A stretch of DNA of 34,484 bases from Acidimicrobiaceae bacterium (lineage in GTDB: Bacteria > Actinomycetota > Acidimicrobiia > Acidimicrobiales > Aldehydirespiratoraceae), in the NCBI GenBank assembly GCA_009844405.1, contig VYBO01000059.1, positions 1 through 34,484 on the forward strand, read 5' to 3'. Below the pieces are notes generated by a model. That model had not been told where the DNA came from. It worked only from the letters and a program-made list of their open reading frames with translations, and made no database searches. The position numbers and the translations under genes are program-made. Position 1 is the first letter of the stretch; each line of letters opens with the position of its first letter. Below are positions 25,144 through 33,184 of the stretch, piece after piece.

Positions 25144-25695
25144 ATGCGCAGAACGGCGCTGTGCCTGTTTGCGGCCATGATCTGGAGTGTTCCGGCGTGT
25201 TCTGGCGAGACCGGCCGCGAGTCACACGAGCCGACGACGGTGCCAAGGATCGTTTCAGCTCCCTTGCCGCCTGGCTTGCACGAAATCTGGTGGAATACGA
25301 CCGGGCTCTTCCTTACCGAGGACGAAGACACCTGGATCGAGCGGCTGGATCGTGCTTGCCGGGCGGCTATGGAGCTACAGGAGCATCCCATCGTGCGTGA
25401 TCATGATGCCGCGGTGGCGCTGGCCGACGAGTTCATCGTCGCCGACGGCCTCAGACCGGACTTGGACGCCGAGTACCGCGAGCACATCCAGACGGCAGCA
25501 GTCACCGTGTTGTGGCTGATGGTGACCCATCCGGGCGTGTGCTGGGACAAGGCCCCACCAGAGTTCCTTGAAGCCGGGTGGCGTCATGGCCCGAAGCCTC
25601 TCCAAATTGGGCTTGACGGCGTGCAACTCATGACAGACGAGGCGCAGGCACAGGTCATGGCCCGATACAAGCAGCAGCAAGACCGACCAGAGTGA
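25144..25695 (+). CDS. Predicted lipoprotein, function unknown
   Basis: This 183-residue protein starts MRRTALCLFAAMIWSVPAC, a textbook lipoprotein signal with VPAC as lipobox (Cys19). The mature part is acidic and helical (DEDTWIERLDRACRAAMELQ, ADEFIVADGLRPDLDAEYRE), with one further Cys in HPGVCWDKAPPEF. An ATG ten codons upstream (25114) is in frame, but the twin-Arg n-region makes 25144 more natural. Neither start has a good Shine-Dalgarno. It lies 68 bases after the secreted-protein gene on the same strand, so the two exported proteins may be one unit. No family was recognised. Confidence 0.7.
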   Translation: MRRTALCLFAAMIWSVPACSGETGRESHEPTTVPRIVSAPLPPGLHEIWWNTTGLFLTEDEDTWIERLDRACRAAMELQEHPIVRDHDAAVALADEFIVADGLRPDLDAEYREHIQTAAVTVLWLMVTHPGVCWDKAPPEFLEAGWRHGPKPLQIGLDGVQLMTDEAQAQVMARYKQQQDRPE

Positions 25696-25740
25696 ACTCG
25701 TGTGTGAAGCTATGGCGATGAGCGTCGCCGCAGGCCTCCT

Positions 25741-25956
25741 CTAGCGGTTCAGCCAGTCGTCTCGTGTGTAGCCGGCCTGCTTGAGCAGTCTCAGCAGAAA
25801 GGGCCCCGCGATCTCGCTGTCACTGGGGATGACCTGTCTATGGGTCCCCTTGACCATGTACTCGTGATTGCCGCCGCTCATGGGACCGGCCCAGCCGCGT
25901 GCGCTCAAGAACTTGATGAGGTCGCGACGGGTGGCCGGAGGGATCCGGCGGCTCAT
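25741..25956 (-). CDS. hicA: HicA-type mRNA interferase toxin
   Basis: This 71-residue protein has the HicA dsRNA-binding-like fold pattern: PPATRRDLIKFLSARGW, then MSGGNHEYMVKGTHRQVIP, then FLLRLLKQAGYTRDDW. His31 (GGNHEY) is at the position of the catalytic His of HicA. It slightly exceeds the usual 60 residues. The start ATG overlaps the stop of hicB by four bases, the reverse of the classical hicA-hicB order but common in this subtype. The frame is intact. Confidence 0.85.
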   Translation of the reverse strand: MSRRIPPATRRDLIKFLSARGWAGPMSGGNHEYMVKGTHRQVIPSDSEIAGPFLLRLLKQAGYTRDDWLNR

Positions 25957-26225
25957 GCAGATACGGAGACGATGCCGTCATGGAATGAAGGGATGGGCTG
26001 ACCGAGCCTCTGTCCAAGTTCGACCCACCCAGCGAGCACCTGCCGGAGCTTGCTGCGAGCCTCGTCGGGGGTGGCGCCGAAAGCGGACGCGCCCTCGCAT
26101 TCAGGGCTCTCGGCCCACCATCCGACGAGAAGCCCGTCGTCGTCCCGGACCTCTTCCGTCGATGCCCCTGCTAGCGCAGCGTCCAGCCAGCACTCAAGCG
26201 GAAGCTGAGCCGGAGTCTGTGCCAT
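25953..26225 (-). CDS. hicB: HicB-type antitoxin
   Basis: This 90-residue protein has a degenerate RNase H-like HicB core (DDDGLLVGWWAESPECEGAS, AFGATPDEARSKLRQVLAGW) and the short C-terminal segment LGQPIPSFHDGIVSVS. HicB neutralises HicA by covering its active site. AGGG precedes ATG 26225. No clear DNA-binding domain is visible at the C-terminus, so repression may be weak or rely on another factor. The 104 bases upstream to the XRE-cupin gene are empty. Confidence 0.85.
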   Translation of the reverse strand: MAQTPAQLPLECWLDAALAGASTEEVRDDDGLLVGWWAESPECEGASAFGATPDEARSKLRQVLAGWVELGQRLGQPIPSFHDGIVSVSA

Positions 26226-26329
26226 GTCCGCACCCTAACACTGGCAACAGTGGATCATGTCCTCCGAGGCCAAGACCCACCGAACTGCTCGACTTGTGGG
26301 CGAGATGAAGCTCGACGGCGCAGCGAGGG

Positions 26330-26941
26330 CTAGCCGGGGGCGGAGACGTGGACGAAGCGGGTGGTCCCCGATCCGAGGTGGTGCCAGCGATGGCGGGTGG
26401 CGGTGGAGTAGATCATCGTGTCGCCCGCAGCCAGGCGGTGGGTGACGATGCCTCCGTCGCCGTCGTCGAGGTCGACCGCCAGCATCCCCTGGGTGACATG
26501 GATCATCTCCCGGCCCTCCGAGGCGAAGAACCCGCCGAGCTGCGAGCCGGGATCCACCACGTACTCGGCTGCGCTGAAAGGCTCCTCCAAGCCGCTGAGC
26601 TGGCGGCGGAACGCGGTCTGGGGCGCGTCGGTGATGTCGTAGCGCTGGCGCTCGTCGCCGTGGGTGACCACCACGTCGGCCGACACCGGGCCGGCCAGCA
26701 GCCGCTCTGGGGTGGTCTCCAGAACCCTGGCTATGGCGAACAGCGACCTCAGGCTGGGAACCGCGAAGCTGGTCTCGACCTGGCTCAGGAAGGGCACCGA
26801 CAGACCGGCCTGGTCGGCGACCTGGCTGAGCGTGAGCCCAAGCTGGTTGCGGCGGCTGCGCACGGCCTTGCCCAACTCCTCGAGCGCCCGGGTGTCGTGG
26901 TCCCGGTGAGTCTGGGGCTGGGGCTGTGCGCTGGCGGCCAT
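26330..26941 (-). CDS. XRE-family regulator with C-terminal cupin domain
   Basis: This 203-residue protein has an XRE helix-turn-helix at about residues 24-78 (AVRSRRNQLGLTLSQVADQA, LSVPFLSQVETSFAVPSL) and a single cupin barrel at about 125-200 (SEGREMIHVTQGML, LAAGDTMIYSTATRHRWHHL). In this common class the cupin senses a small ligand and the HTH represses or activates a nearby catabolic operon. It starts 29 bases after the stop of the dehydratase gene on the same strand, so it is the last gene of that operon. It probably regulates the divergent catabolic operons; the ligand is unknown. ATG 26941 has no obvious Shine-Dalgarno. Confidence 0.92.
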   Translation of the reverse strand: MAASAQPQPQTHRDHDTRALEELGKAVRSRRNQLGLTLSQVADQAGLSVPFLSQVETSFAVPSLRSLFAIARVLETTPERLLAGPVSADVVVTHGDERQRYDITDAPQTAFRRQLSGLEEPFSAAEYVVDPGSQLGGFFASEGREMIHVTQGMLAVDLDDGDGGIVTHRLAAGDTMIYSTATRHRWHHLGSGTTRFVHVSAPG

Positions 26942-26970
26942 CGGCGGGAGGGTACTTGCGGGGTGACCGG

Positions 26971-28146
26971 TCAGGCGCCGGCGGCAGTGCGGCCCGACTC
27001 GTGCTCGGGGAAGAGCTCGGCGTAGGTGTCGCACTCGCGGTAGGGGTGGGCGGCCAGCTTCTCCTCGTCGACGTCCACACTGAGGCCGGGCCCGGTGGGA
27101 GCGGTGATGTGCCCCCCGCCGAGATCGGTCAGCGCGGGGCCGGGATTGTCGACGATGTCGGTGATCATGGGCTGGTGGGGGTCGATGTCGTACTCGCACA
27201 GCCGCACCCTGGCCGCGGTGGCCCAGTGCAGGATGGCGGCCAGCCCCACCACCGTCGGCCCGCCCACATGGGGGATGACCTCGATCGAGGACCGGGCCGC
27301 GAGGTCGGCGATCTCCATGCAGCTCGGGATCCCGCCGGTCAGGCTGGCGTCGGGCTCGAAGACCCGGGCCGCGTCGCGCCGGGCCAGCTCGGCGCATATG
27401 CGGGGCGAGTACACCCTCTCCCCCACCGCCACCCGTACGGGCGTGTTGTGCTGGAGCCGCTCCAGGCCCTCGACCTGGTACTGGGGCACCGGTTCCTCGA
27501 AGAAGTGGATGCCGTAGGGGGCAATGCGGCGGCACAACTCGATGGCCGAGTCGGGATCGTGGAACCAGTACGAGTCGATGCCCATGAGCTTGCCTGCGCC
27601 GATGTGCTCGCGGACGGTGGCCACCGCTTCAGTGTCGCCGTCGATGGTCCGGCCCAGCCGGACCTTGACGCCGGCGAATCCCAGGTCCATGCACTGGTCG
27701 AAGTAGCGGGCGTGCCACACCGCACTCTGCTCGAACATCGTGGTACCGGTGCCGTACGGCGGGATCTCATGGGCGCTGCCGCCCAGCAGCCGGTGCACGG
27801 ACGCGTCCAGAGCCTTGCCGAGGATGTCCCACAGGGCGATCTCGACGGCACCGATGGTCCGGCTGGTGAGGCCCTCCCAGCCGAGGTAGCCGTCGAGGGC
27901 CACCCGCAGGTCGGCCACCCGGTCGCGGATGGCCAGCGGGTCGCGTCCCTCCAGGTGCCGGGCGCACACGTCGTCGACCGCGGCCCGGAACACGGTGGGA
28001 TACGAGTGCCCCCAGTTGGTGGACGCCTCACCCCAGCCGACGGTGCCGTCGTCGGTCTCGACCCGCACCAGCGCGAAGCTGCGCTCCATGTCGGGGTCGA
28101 TCTTGCGGTAGCCGGCCAGCACGGCCCGCACGCTCTCGATTCTCAT
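26971..28146 (-). CDS. Enolase-superfamily enzyme, mandelate racemase/sugar-acid dehydratase type
   Basis: This 391-residue protein has an N-terminal capping domain and a TIM barrel. Visible catalytic residues are K161-V-R163 (the KxK/KxR base position), Mg ligands D191, E217 (FFEEPV) and E243 (AVGERV), D266 (EPDASLTGG) and H293 (IPHVGG). The His-Asp dyad puts it in the mandelate racemase subgroup, whose members are mostly acid-sugar dehydratases abstracting the alpha proton. The Arg in place of the second Lys narrows the chemistry but does not name a substrate. Its ATG overlaps the stop of the aldo/keto reductase (ATGA), so the two are coupled, matching an oxidise-then-dehydrate sugar pathway. 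Confidence 0.92.
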   Translation of the reverse strand: MRIESVRAVLAGYRKIDPDMERSFALVRVETDDGTVGWGEASTNWGHSYPTVFRAAVDDVCARHLEGRDPLAIRDRVADLRVALDGYLGWEGLTSRTIGAVEIALWDILGKALDASVHRLLGGSAHEIPPYGTGTTMFEQSAVWHARYFDQCMDLGFAGVKVRLGRTIDGDTEAVATVREHIGAGKLMGIDSYWFHDPDSAIELCRRIAPYGIHFFEEPVPQYQVEGLERLQHNTPVRVAVGERVYSPRICAELARRDAARVFEPDASLTGGIPSCMEIADLAARSSIEVIPHVGGPTVVGLAAILHWATAARVRLCEYDIDPHQPMITDIVDNPGPALTDLGGGHITAPTGPGLSVDVDEEKLAAHPYRECDTYAELFPEHESGRTAAGA

Positions 28147-29078
28147 GCTTGTGACTCCATTCCTTGCAGCTCCAACCACAAATCGTCGGGCATCGGCGCG
28201 CGCAGGGTGGCCAGATTCTCGTCCACCTCGGCCGGCGCGGCCATCCCCACGATGACGGAGGTGACGGACGGGTTGGTGAGCGGGAAGCTCACGGCCGCCG
28301 CCCGCAGCGTCACGCCGTGGCGCCGGCAGACCGAGTCGATGGCGGCCGCCCGAGCGAGCGTCTCGTCCGAGGCCGGGCCGTAGTCGTACCACGAGCCGGC
28401 TCGGGGGCGAGCGAGAACACCGCTGTTGAACACCCCCGCGGCCAGGTAGGCGACCCCCCTCTCGGCGCATGCGTCGATCAGGTCGGCGGCGGACCGGTCG
28501 AGAAGCGTGTAGCGGCCCGCGACCAGCATGCAGTCGAGGTCGGCCCGCTCCAGGAAGGCGGCCGCGGTTCCCACCGAGTTGGTCCCCAGCGAGACCGCAC
28601 TGATCACCCCCTCGTCCCTCAGCGCCACCAGGGCTCGATAGGTGCCCTCCAACGCTTCGTGGATGTGGTCGTCGGGGTCGTGGATGTGCACGATGTCGAC
28701 CCGGTCCACCCCCAGGCGCTCGAGGCTCGACTCAAGCGACTGCCGGGCGGCGTCGTAGCCGAAGTCGAAATGGACATCGACCGACCCGTCGGGCCGATCA
28801 GTCAGTATCCGGCCGGCCTTGGTGGCGATCGCCGGCCGCTCGCCGCCCGCTCCGGCCAGCGCCCGGCCCAACCGGCGCTCTGCCTCTCCCAGCCCGTAGA
28901 AGGGCGCGGTGTCGAAGAACCGGATGCCGAGTTCGAGGGCCCGCGACGCGGTGCGCACCGCGGTGTCGGAGTCGTTGCCCCAGAAGACAGAGGCCAGCGG
29001 CGCTGTCCCCAGCGCCAAGCGCCGGATGCGGAGCCCAGTCCGTGGAAGCGCTGCTTCGTCCAGGGGATCTCGTATCAA
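28143..29078 (-). CDS. Aldo/keto reductase, aldose-dehydrogenase-like
   Basis: This protein of about 311 residues carries the AKR catalytic tetrad: D56 and Y61 (FFDTAPFYG), K87 (ATKAGR) and His in DIVHIHDPDD. The GTAPLASVFWGND opening and the HIHDPDDHIHEAL segment resemble NAD(P)-dependent aldose (D-threo-aldose/L-fucose) dehydrogenases. It would oxidise a sugar or reduce a carbonyl in the cytoplasm. The start TTG 29078 is uncertain. An AGGATC lies somewhat far upstream, and the palindrome at 29084-29098 borders the start. It is the first gene of the operon AKR, dehydratase, XRE-cupin, and divergent from the PanB-like operon. Confidence 0.9.
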   Translation of the reverse strand: MIRDPLDEAALPRTGLRIRRLALGTAPLASVFWGNDSDTAVRTASRALELGIRFFDTAPFYGLGEAERRLGRALAGAGGERPAIATKAGRILTDRPDGSVDVHFDFGYDAARQSLESSLERLGVDRVDIVHIHDPDDHIHEALEGTYRALVALRDEGVISAVSLGTNSVGTAAAFLERADLDCMLVAGRYTLLDRSAADLIDACAERGVAYLAAGVFNSGVLARPRAGSWYDYGPASDETLARAAAIDSVCRRHGVTLRAAAVSFPLTNPSVTSVIVGMAAPAEVDENLATLRAPMPDDLWLELQGMESQA

Positions 29079-29083
29079 GCGTG

Positions 29084-29098
29084 TTTGATCCTATCAAA
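29084..29098. promoter_or_regulatory. Palindrome in divergent promoter region
   Basis: TTTGATCCTATCAAA is a perfect 6-base inverted repeat with a 3-base spacer. A further TATCAA half-site lies at 29073-29078. It is the only symmetric element in the 41-base gap between the two divergent catabolic operons, so it is a natural operator candidate for the XRE-cupin or another regulator. Confidence 0.5.
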
Positions 29099-29119
29099 GT
29101 CTTGTGATGTCTTCATGGC

Positions 29120-29992
29120 GTGTCACGGGTCAAGCCCACTGTCGCAGACCTGATCGCGGGCAAGGGGCAGCGCCAGCTCACCGACATATTCGTGCTGTCT
29201 CTCGAGGAGGTCCGGGCGGTGGAGGAGGCCGGCCTGGACATGATGTGCCTGCCGGACGAGACCATGAGCCGCGAGGTTAGGCAGGCCGCTCCGACGACAT
29301 TCATCATCGCCGCGCTGGCCTACGGGGTTCACGCCACCACCGACGAGTACCTGCGCATGGGCATGGCCGTGTACCGCCTCGGCGCCGACGCGGTGTACTG
29401 CGCGGCCGGTCTCGACACCGTGGCCAGGCTGGCGGCCGAGGGTCTGGCCGTGGTGGGCCACATCGGGTTCATCCCCACCCACCGGACCTGGTACGGCGGG
29501 TACCGTGCCACCGGCAAGACGGCCGAGACCGCCCTCAGGGTGTGGCGCCGGGCCCGAGCCTTGGAGGACGCCGGAGCCTTCGCAGCCGAGATCGAGCTCG
29601 TGCCCGAGCCGGTGGCGGCCGCCATCTCCCAGCGCTCCTCGCTCTTCTTGATCTCCATGGGGTCGGGAGCGGGGTGCGACGCCCAGTACCTGTTCAGCAT
29701 GGACATCCTGGGCACGAACACCGGGCACTACCCTCGCCACTCCAAGAAGTACCGGGACTTCAGGGCCGAGTACGAGCGCCTCCACGCCGAGCGGGTGGCG
29801 GCCTACGGCGAGTACCGGGCCGACGTGGAGGGCGGGGCCTACCCTGCCGCCGAGCACAAGCTGCAGATCGACGAGGCCGAGCTGGCCGAGTTCATCGAGG
29901 CACTCGACAGCGACGAGAATGACCGCAACGACGGCGGCACGCAACCGATCGGAGGAGTGCCATGGACGGAGATAGCCAGACCGCCACACTAG
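29120..29992 (+). CDS. PanB-fold (ketopantoate hydroxymethyltransferase-like) protein lacking metal ligands
   Basis: This 290-residue protein shows the PanB fold along its length: VVGHIGFIPT, GGYRATGKT, ARALEDAGAF, ELVPEPVA, GSGAGCDAQYLFSMDILG and GGAYPAAEHKL near the C-terminus. By eye against E. coli PanB, D45 is kept (D46). The other two metal ligands D84 and E114 are Ala65 and Ala96, the substrate Lys112 is Tyr94, and Ser46 is Glu47. About 15-20 residues of the active-site loop are absent. The general base E181 is retained as E159. It is therefore unlikely to make ketopantoate, and a related C-C bond reaction or lyase of the PEP-mutase/PanB superfamily is possible. GTG 29120 has no Shine-Dalgarno. 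The following amidohydrolase starts inside this gene. Confidence 0.85.
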   Translation: MSRVKPTVADLIAGKGQRQLTDIFVLSLEEVRAVEEAGLDMMCLPDETMSREVRQAAPTTFIIAALAYGVHATTDEYLRMGMAVYRLGADAVYCAAGLDTVARLAAEGLAVVGHIGFIPTHRTWYGGYRATGKTAETALRVWRRARALEDAGAFAAEIELVPEPVAAAISQRSSLFLISMGSGAGCDAQYLFSMDILGTNTGHYPRHSKKYRDFRAEYERLHAERVAAYGEYRADVEGGAYPAAEHKLQIDEAELAEFIEALDSDENDRNDGGTQPIGGVPWTEIARPPH

Positions 29993-31419
29993 GCACCGGC
30001 GCGACGGCCGAGCCCGTCTCGATGCTGGTCGAGGGCACGGTGGTGACCATGGACGCCGAGCGGCGGGTCATCGCCGACGGCGCCGTGGCCGTCGCCGGGG
30101 ACCGCATCACCGAGGTAGGCGACGCTGCCGATCTGCGGGCCCGCCACCCCGACGCCCGCCGCATCGGCGGGGCCAGGCGCTACGTGATCCCCGGTCTGAT
30201 CGACTGCCACAACCACATCGCCCAGGCCCTGTGCCGTGAGAGCACGGTGGAGGACTTCCCCAACATCTACCGCATCTACATCCCGGCCGAGGCCATCCAG
30301 AGCACCGACGACGTGCGGGTCAGCGCCCGGGTGGCCTTCGCCCAGCTGCTGCGGGCCGGCGTCACCACCATGACCGAGACCACCTGCACCGTGTCCCACG
30401 AGGAGCCCATAGCCGAGACGGTGATGGAGACCGGCATCCGCTGCGCCCTGGCCCGGGGCATGTGGGACCGCGAGTCCCGGCTGGCCGGCAACTACGAGCA
30501 GATCACCGGGAAGTCCTGGTACCGCGACGACCCGGCCGCCCTGGCCGACGACCTCGACTACACCAAGGAGTTCTTCGCCAAGTGGTTCACCAAGGGCGAG
30601 GGGCGGCTGCGGCCCTGGGTCCACAACCTGGGCGTGCCGTCATGCTCGGACGAGCGCTACCTGGCCACCGACGAGATGGTCCAGGAGTGGGGCACCGGCA
30701 TCATGACCCACATCAACCGCGACCGCGAGGAGGTCGAGCTGAGCGTGTCGCTGTTCGGGCACCGCCCCCTGGAGCATCTGGCCTCCATCGGCGCGCTGAC
30801 CGAGCGGCTGGTGGCCATCCACGCCATGCTCACCACCGACCGCGAGATCGACCTGATGGCCGAGGCCGGGGCCAAGCTGGCCCACGCCCCGGTGGTGTGC
30901 ACCGACATCATGTCGGCGGTCACCCGGGTGCCCCTGATGCGGGCCCGGGGGATCACCGTCGGGCTGGGCTGCGACACCATCATCAACGACGTGCTGAAGC
31001 TGATGCGGATCGCCCACATCATGCACAACCAGGCGGCCATGCCGCTGTTCGACCCCTACGGGTTCTCCTGCAACGACGCCTTCGAGATGGGCACCATCGA
31101 CGCGGCCAGGCTGCTGCTGTGGGACGACGAGATCGGGTCGCTGGAGGCGGGCAAGGCGGCCGACATCTGCGTTATCGACGCCAACAACGTGCGGCTCACC
31201 CCGTCGACGGACCCGGTGGCCACCCTGGTGCGGTACGGGGTCGGGACCGACGCCGAGTCCACCATCGTGGCCGGGCAGCTGGTGATGCACGAGGGCCGGC
31301 TGCTCACCATCGACGAGGACGAGCTCCTGGACGAGGCCGAGGCGCTGGGCGCCCGCATGATCGCCGAGATGGCGCCCCGCCGCTACGTGCAGCTCGGCAC
31401 CAACGTCGACTACCTGTGA
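29962..31419 (+). CDS. Amidohydrolase-superfamily protein (AtzA/TrzN-like), altered HxxE motif
   Basis: This 485-residue TIM-barrel hydrolase has the metal ligands H83 and H85 (DCHNH), H250 (MTHINR), H287 (AIHAML) and D338 (GLGCDT), the pattern of the AtzA/TrzN/guanine-deaminase group. In that group H250 is followed three residues later by Glu (HxxE), which shuttles protons. Here the residue is Arg253, with acidic residues only at 254 onward. The HxPxSN-like motif is also altered (AHAPVVCTD). GGAGGAG directly precedes ATG 29962, and the start lies 31 bases inside the PanB-like gene. The product would act on an amide, amidine or heteroaryl C-N or C-X bond; the substrate is unknown. The next amidohydrolase begins 13 bases after the stop. 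Confidence 0.9.
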   Translation: MDGDSQTATLGTGATAEPVSMLVEGTVVTMDAERRVIADGAVAVAGDRITEVGDAADLRARHPDARRIGGARRYVIPGLIDCHNHIAQALCRESTVEDFPNIYRIYIPAEAIQSTDDVRVSARVAFAQLLRAGVTTMTETTCTVSHEEPIAETVMETGIRCALARGMWDRESRLAGNYEQITGKSWYRDDPAALADDLDYTKEFFAKWFTKGEGRLRPWVHNLGVPSCSDERYLATDEMVQEWGTGIMTHINRDREEVELSVSLFGHRPLEHLASIGALTERLVAIHAMLTTDREIDLMAEAGAKLAHAPVVCTDIMSAVTRVPLMRARGITVGLGCDTIINDVLKLMRIAHIMHNQAAMPLFDPYGFSCNDAFEMGTIDAARLLLWDDEIGSLEAGKAADICVIDANNVRLTPSTDPVATLVRYGVGTDAESTIVAGQLVMHEGRLLTIDEDELLDEAEALGARMIAEMAPRRYVQLGTNVDYL

Positions 31420-31432
31420 TGGACCCGCAGCC

Positions 31433-32989
31433 ATGAGCAGCACCTCCGAGCTGCTGGTTCGCGGCGCGACCATCCTCGACCCCGGCGGCCCCCTGCGGGT
31501 GGCCGACATCCGGGCCACCGGCGGCACCATCACCGAGGTCGGCCCGGGGCTGCGCCCGGGGTCGGCGCAAGTGGTGGAGGCGGAGGGCATGGTGGCCACG
31601 CCGGGCCTGATCAACGCCCACACCCACTCGGGCCAGAACCTCGACCGGGGAACGACCCCCAACCTTCCGCTTGACCTGTGGCTCATGTGGGCAGTGTTCG
31701 GGAAGATCCCGATCACCGCCGACGACCGCTACACGCTGGCCATGGCCGGCGCGCTGGAGATGCTCGAATCGGGTTGCACTGCGGTGCTCGACCACGGCTG
31801 GGTTCCGCCGTGGGACTTCGAGGACTACTCGGAGGCCATCATGAGCGCCTACGCCGACGCCGGGATGCGGGCCGGCCTGGCGCCCATGATCGGCGATCTC
31901 GACATCTTCGACACGATGTCGTTCGCAGGCGCGTCCCAGCCGAAGCCGGATCCGCTCGGCGACCCGTTCGACCCGCAGGGGCTGGTCGAGTCCATGACCG
32001 GGTTCTTCGACCGCTGGCAGGGCGCCCACTCCCGGCTGACCCCGATGGTGGGACCCTCGGCGCCCCAGCGCTGCAGCCACGAGCTGATGGACGGCCTGGC
32101 CGGCCTGGCCCGCGAGCGCGGCGGGGGGTTTCACACCCATGTGCTCGAGACCAAGACCCAGATCGCCGCGAACCTCGAGCGCTACGGGGAATCCAGCGTG
32201 TCGTACCTGGAGGATCTGGGGATGCTGTACCCCGGTTCGAGCCTGGCCCATTGCGTGTGGATGGATCCCGACGAGTTCGCCACGGTGCGGCGATGCGGGG
32301 CCACGATCGTGCACAACCCGGTGTCGAACCTGCGATGCGGCTCCGGGATCCTGCCGGTGGCCGACCTGCTGGAGGGCGGCGTGAGCGTGGCGCTGGGCGC
32401 CGACGGCGCGGCGTCCAACGACAACCAGAACATGTTCGAGGCCATGAAGTTCGCCACGCTGATGCAGACCCTGCACGGATCCCACCTGCGCTGGCCGCAG
32501 GCCCCCGCGATCTGGAGGATGTGCCTTGAAGGCGGGGCCGCCGCGCTGGGCCAACAGCTGGGCTCACTGCAACCGGGAAGCGCGGCCGACATAGTGCTGC
32601 TGGACACGGAGCGGCATGTGCCGGTGCACGCCGAGGGCTTGGTGACGAGCCTGGTCTTGGCCGAGCACGGAGAGTCGGTGCACACCGTGATCGTCGACGG
32701 CGAACCGGTGGTGTCCGAGGGCAGATCAACCCGCTTGGACGAAGACGCCATGGCCGCAAGGTCCCGCGACCTGCAGCGGCGTCTCCACGAGAGCCTGCCC
32801 GAACGCCAGGCCTTCTACGACCGCTACGTCGGCGTGCTGACGGAGATCCACGACTACGAGATGGCCCAACCCGCCCCGGTGGAGCGCCTGGCCCAGATCA
32901 CACCGGCCTTCGGTGAATCGGAATTGGCAGCCCAGGAGTCCCATTTGGGCACTCAGCGCTGCCAATTCGGCGACGAGAAGGGGGAATAG
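31433..32989 (+). CDS. Amidohydrolase-superfamily hydrolase (AtzA/TrzN-like)
   Basis: This 518-residue protein has the full motif set: H63/H65 (NAHTHSG), H236 and E239 (THVLE, HxxE), H273 (LAHCVW), HNPVSNLRCGSG and D324 (LGADGAASND). This is typical of metal-dependent deaminases and chlorohydrolases of the AtzA/TrzN/SAH-deaminase group. It is a paralogue of the preceding gene but has the canonical HxxE. It has a short unrelated C-terminal tail after GVLTEIHDYE. The start is ATG 31433. It probably acts in series with, or as a complex with, the first amidohydrolase. A collapsed Rieske oxygenase gene follows four bases later, so the operon once continued into ring or N-demethylation chemistry. 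Confidence 0.93.
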   Translation: MSSTSELLVRGATILDPGGPLRVADIRATGGTITEVGPGLRPGSAQVVEAEGMVATPGLINAHTHSGQNLDRGTTPNLPLDLWLMWAVFGKIPITADDRYTLAMAGALEMLESGCTAVLDHGWVPPWDFEDYSEAIMSAYADAGMRAGLAPMIGDLDIFDTMSFAGASQPKPDPLGDPFDPQGLVESMTGFFDRWQGAHSRLTPMVGPSAPQRCSHELMDGLAGLARERGGGFHTHVLETKTQIAANLERYGESSVSYLEDLGMLYPGSSLAHCVWMDPDEFATVRRCGATIVHNPVSNLRCGSGILPVADLLEGGVSVALGADGAASNDNQNMFEAMKFATLMQTLHGSHLRWPQAPAIWRMCLEGGAAALGQQLGSLQPGSAADIVLLDTERHVPVHAEGLVTSLVLAEHGESVHTVIVDGEPVVSEGRSTRLDEDAMAARSRDLQRRLHESLPERQAFYDRYVGVLTEIHDYEMAQPAPVERLAQITPAFGESELAAQESHLGTQRCQFGDEKGE

Positions 32990-32993
32990 CACG

Positions 32994-33184
32994 ATGCACG
33001 CGGACTGGAGCACAACCTGGATCGACAACGAGCATCCGGCGCTGCGACGCTGCCGGCATCCGGCCGCCTGCCCCCGTCCGACTGGAACGCGGGGGCGGCC
33101 CAGATGGCCGACAACTTCCTCGACCTCGGCCACCTGCCGTTCGTGAACCTCGGTACGTTCGGCGACCCGGAGGTCTCCGGCTAG
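32994..33184 (+). pseudogene. Rieske non-heme iron oxygenase, internally deleted remnant
   Basis: The first frame (ATG 32994 after GGGGGAA) reads MHADWSTTWIDNEHPALRRC and onward, like the N-terminus of a Rieske oxygenase alpha subunit. A second frame (about 33062-33184) reads LPPSDWNAGAAQMADNFLDL, then GHLPFVNLGTFGDP. This is the start of the catalytic domain, where NFLDxxHxPFV is the family's entry motif. The whole [2Fe-2S] Rieske domain (CxH and CxxH) is missing between them, the frames do not match, and the gene stops at TAG 33182-33184. About 60 of an expected 350 or more codons remain. The stop overlaps the convergent transporter gene's stop in a shared CTAG. Confidence 0.65.

Noticed and set aside
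26926..28383. 485-codon plus-strand frame opposite the dehydratase gene
   Set aside because: The minus-strand frame shows all enolase-superfamily catalytic residues. This is its antisense shadow.
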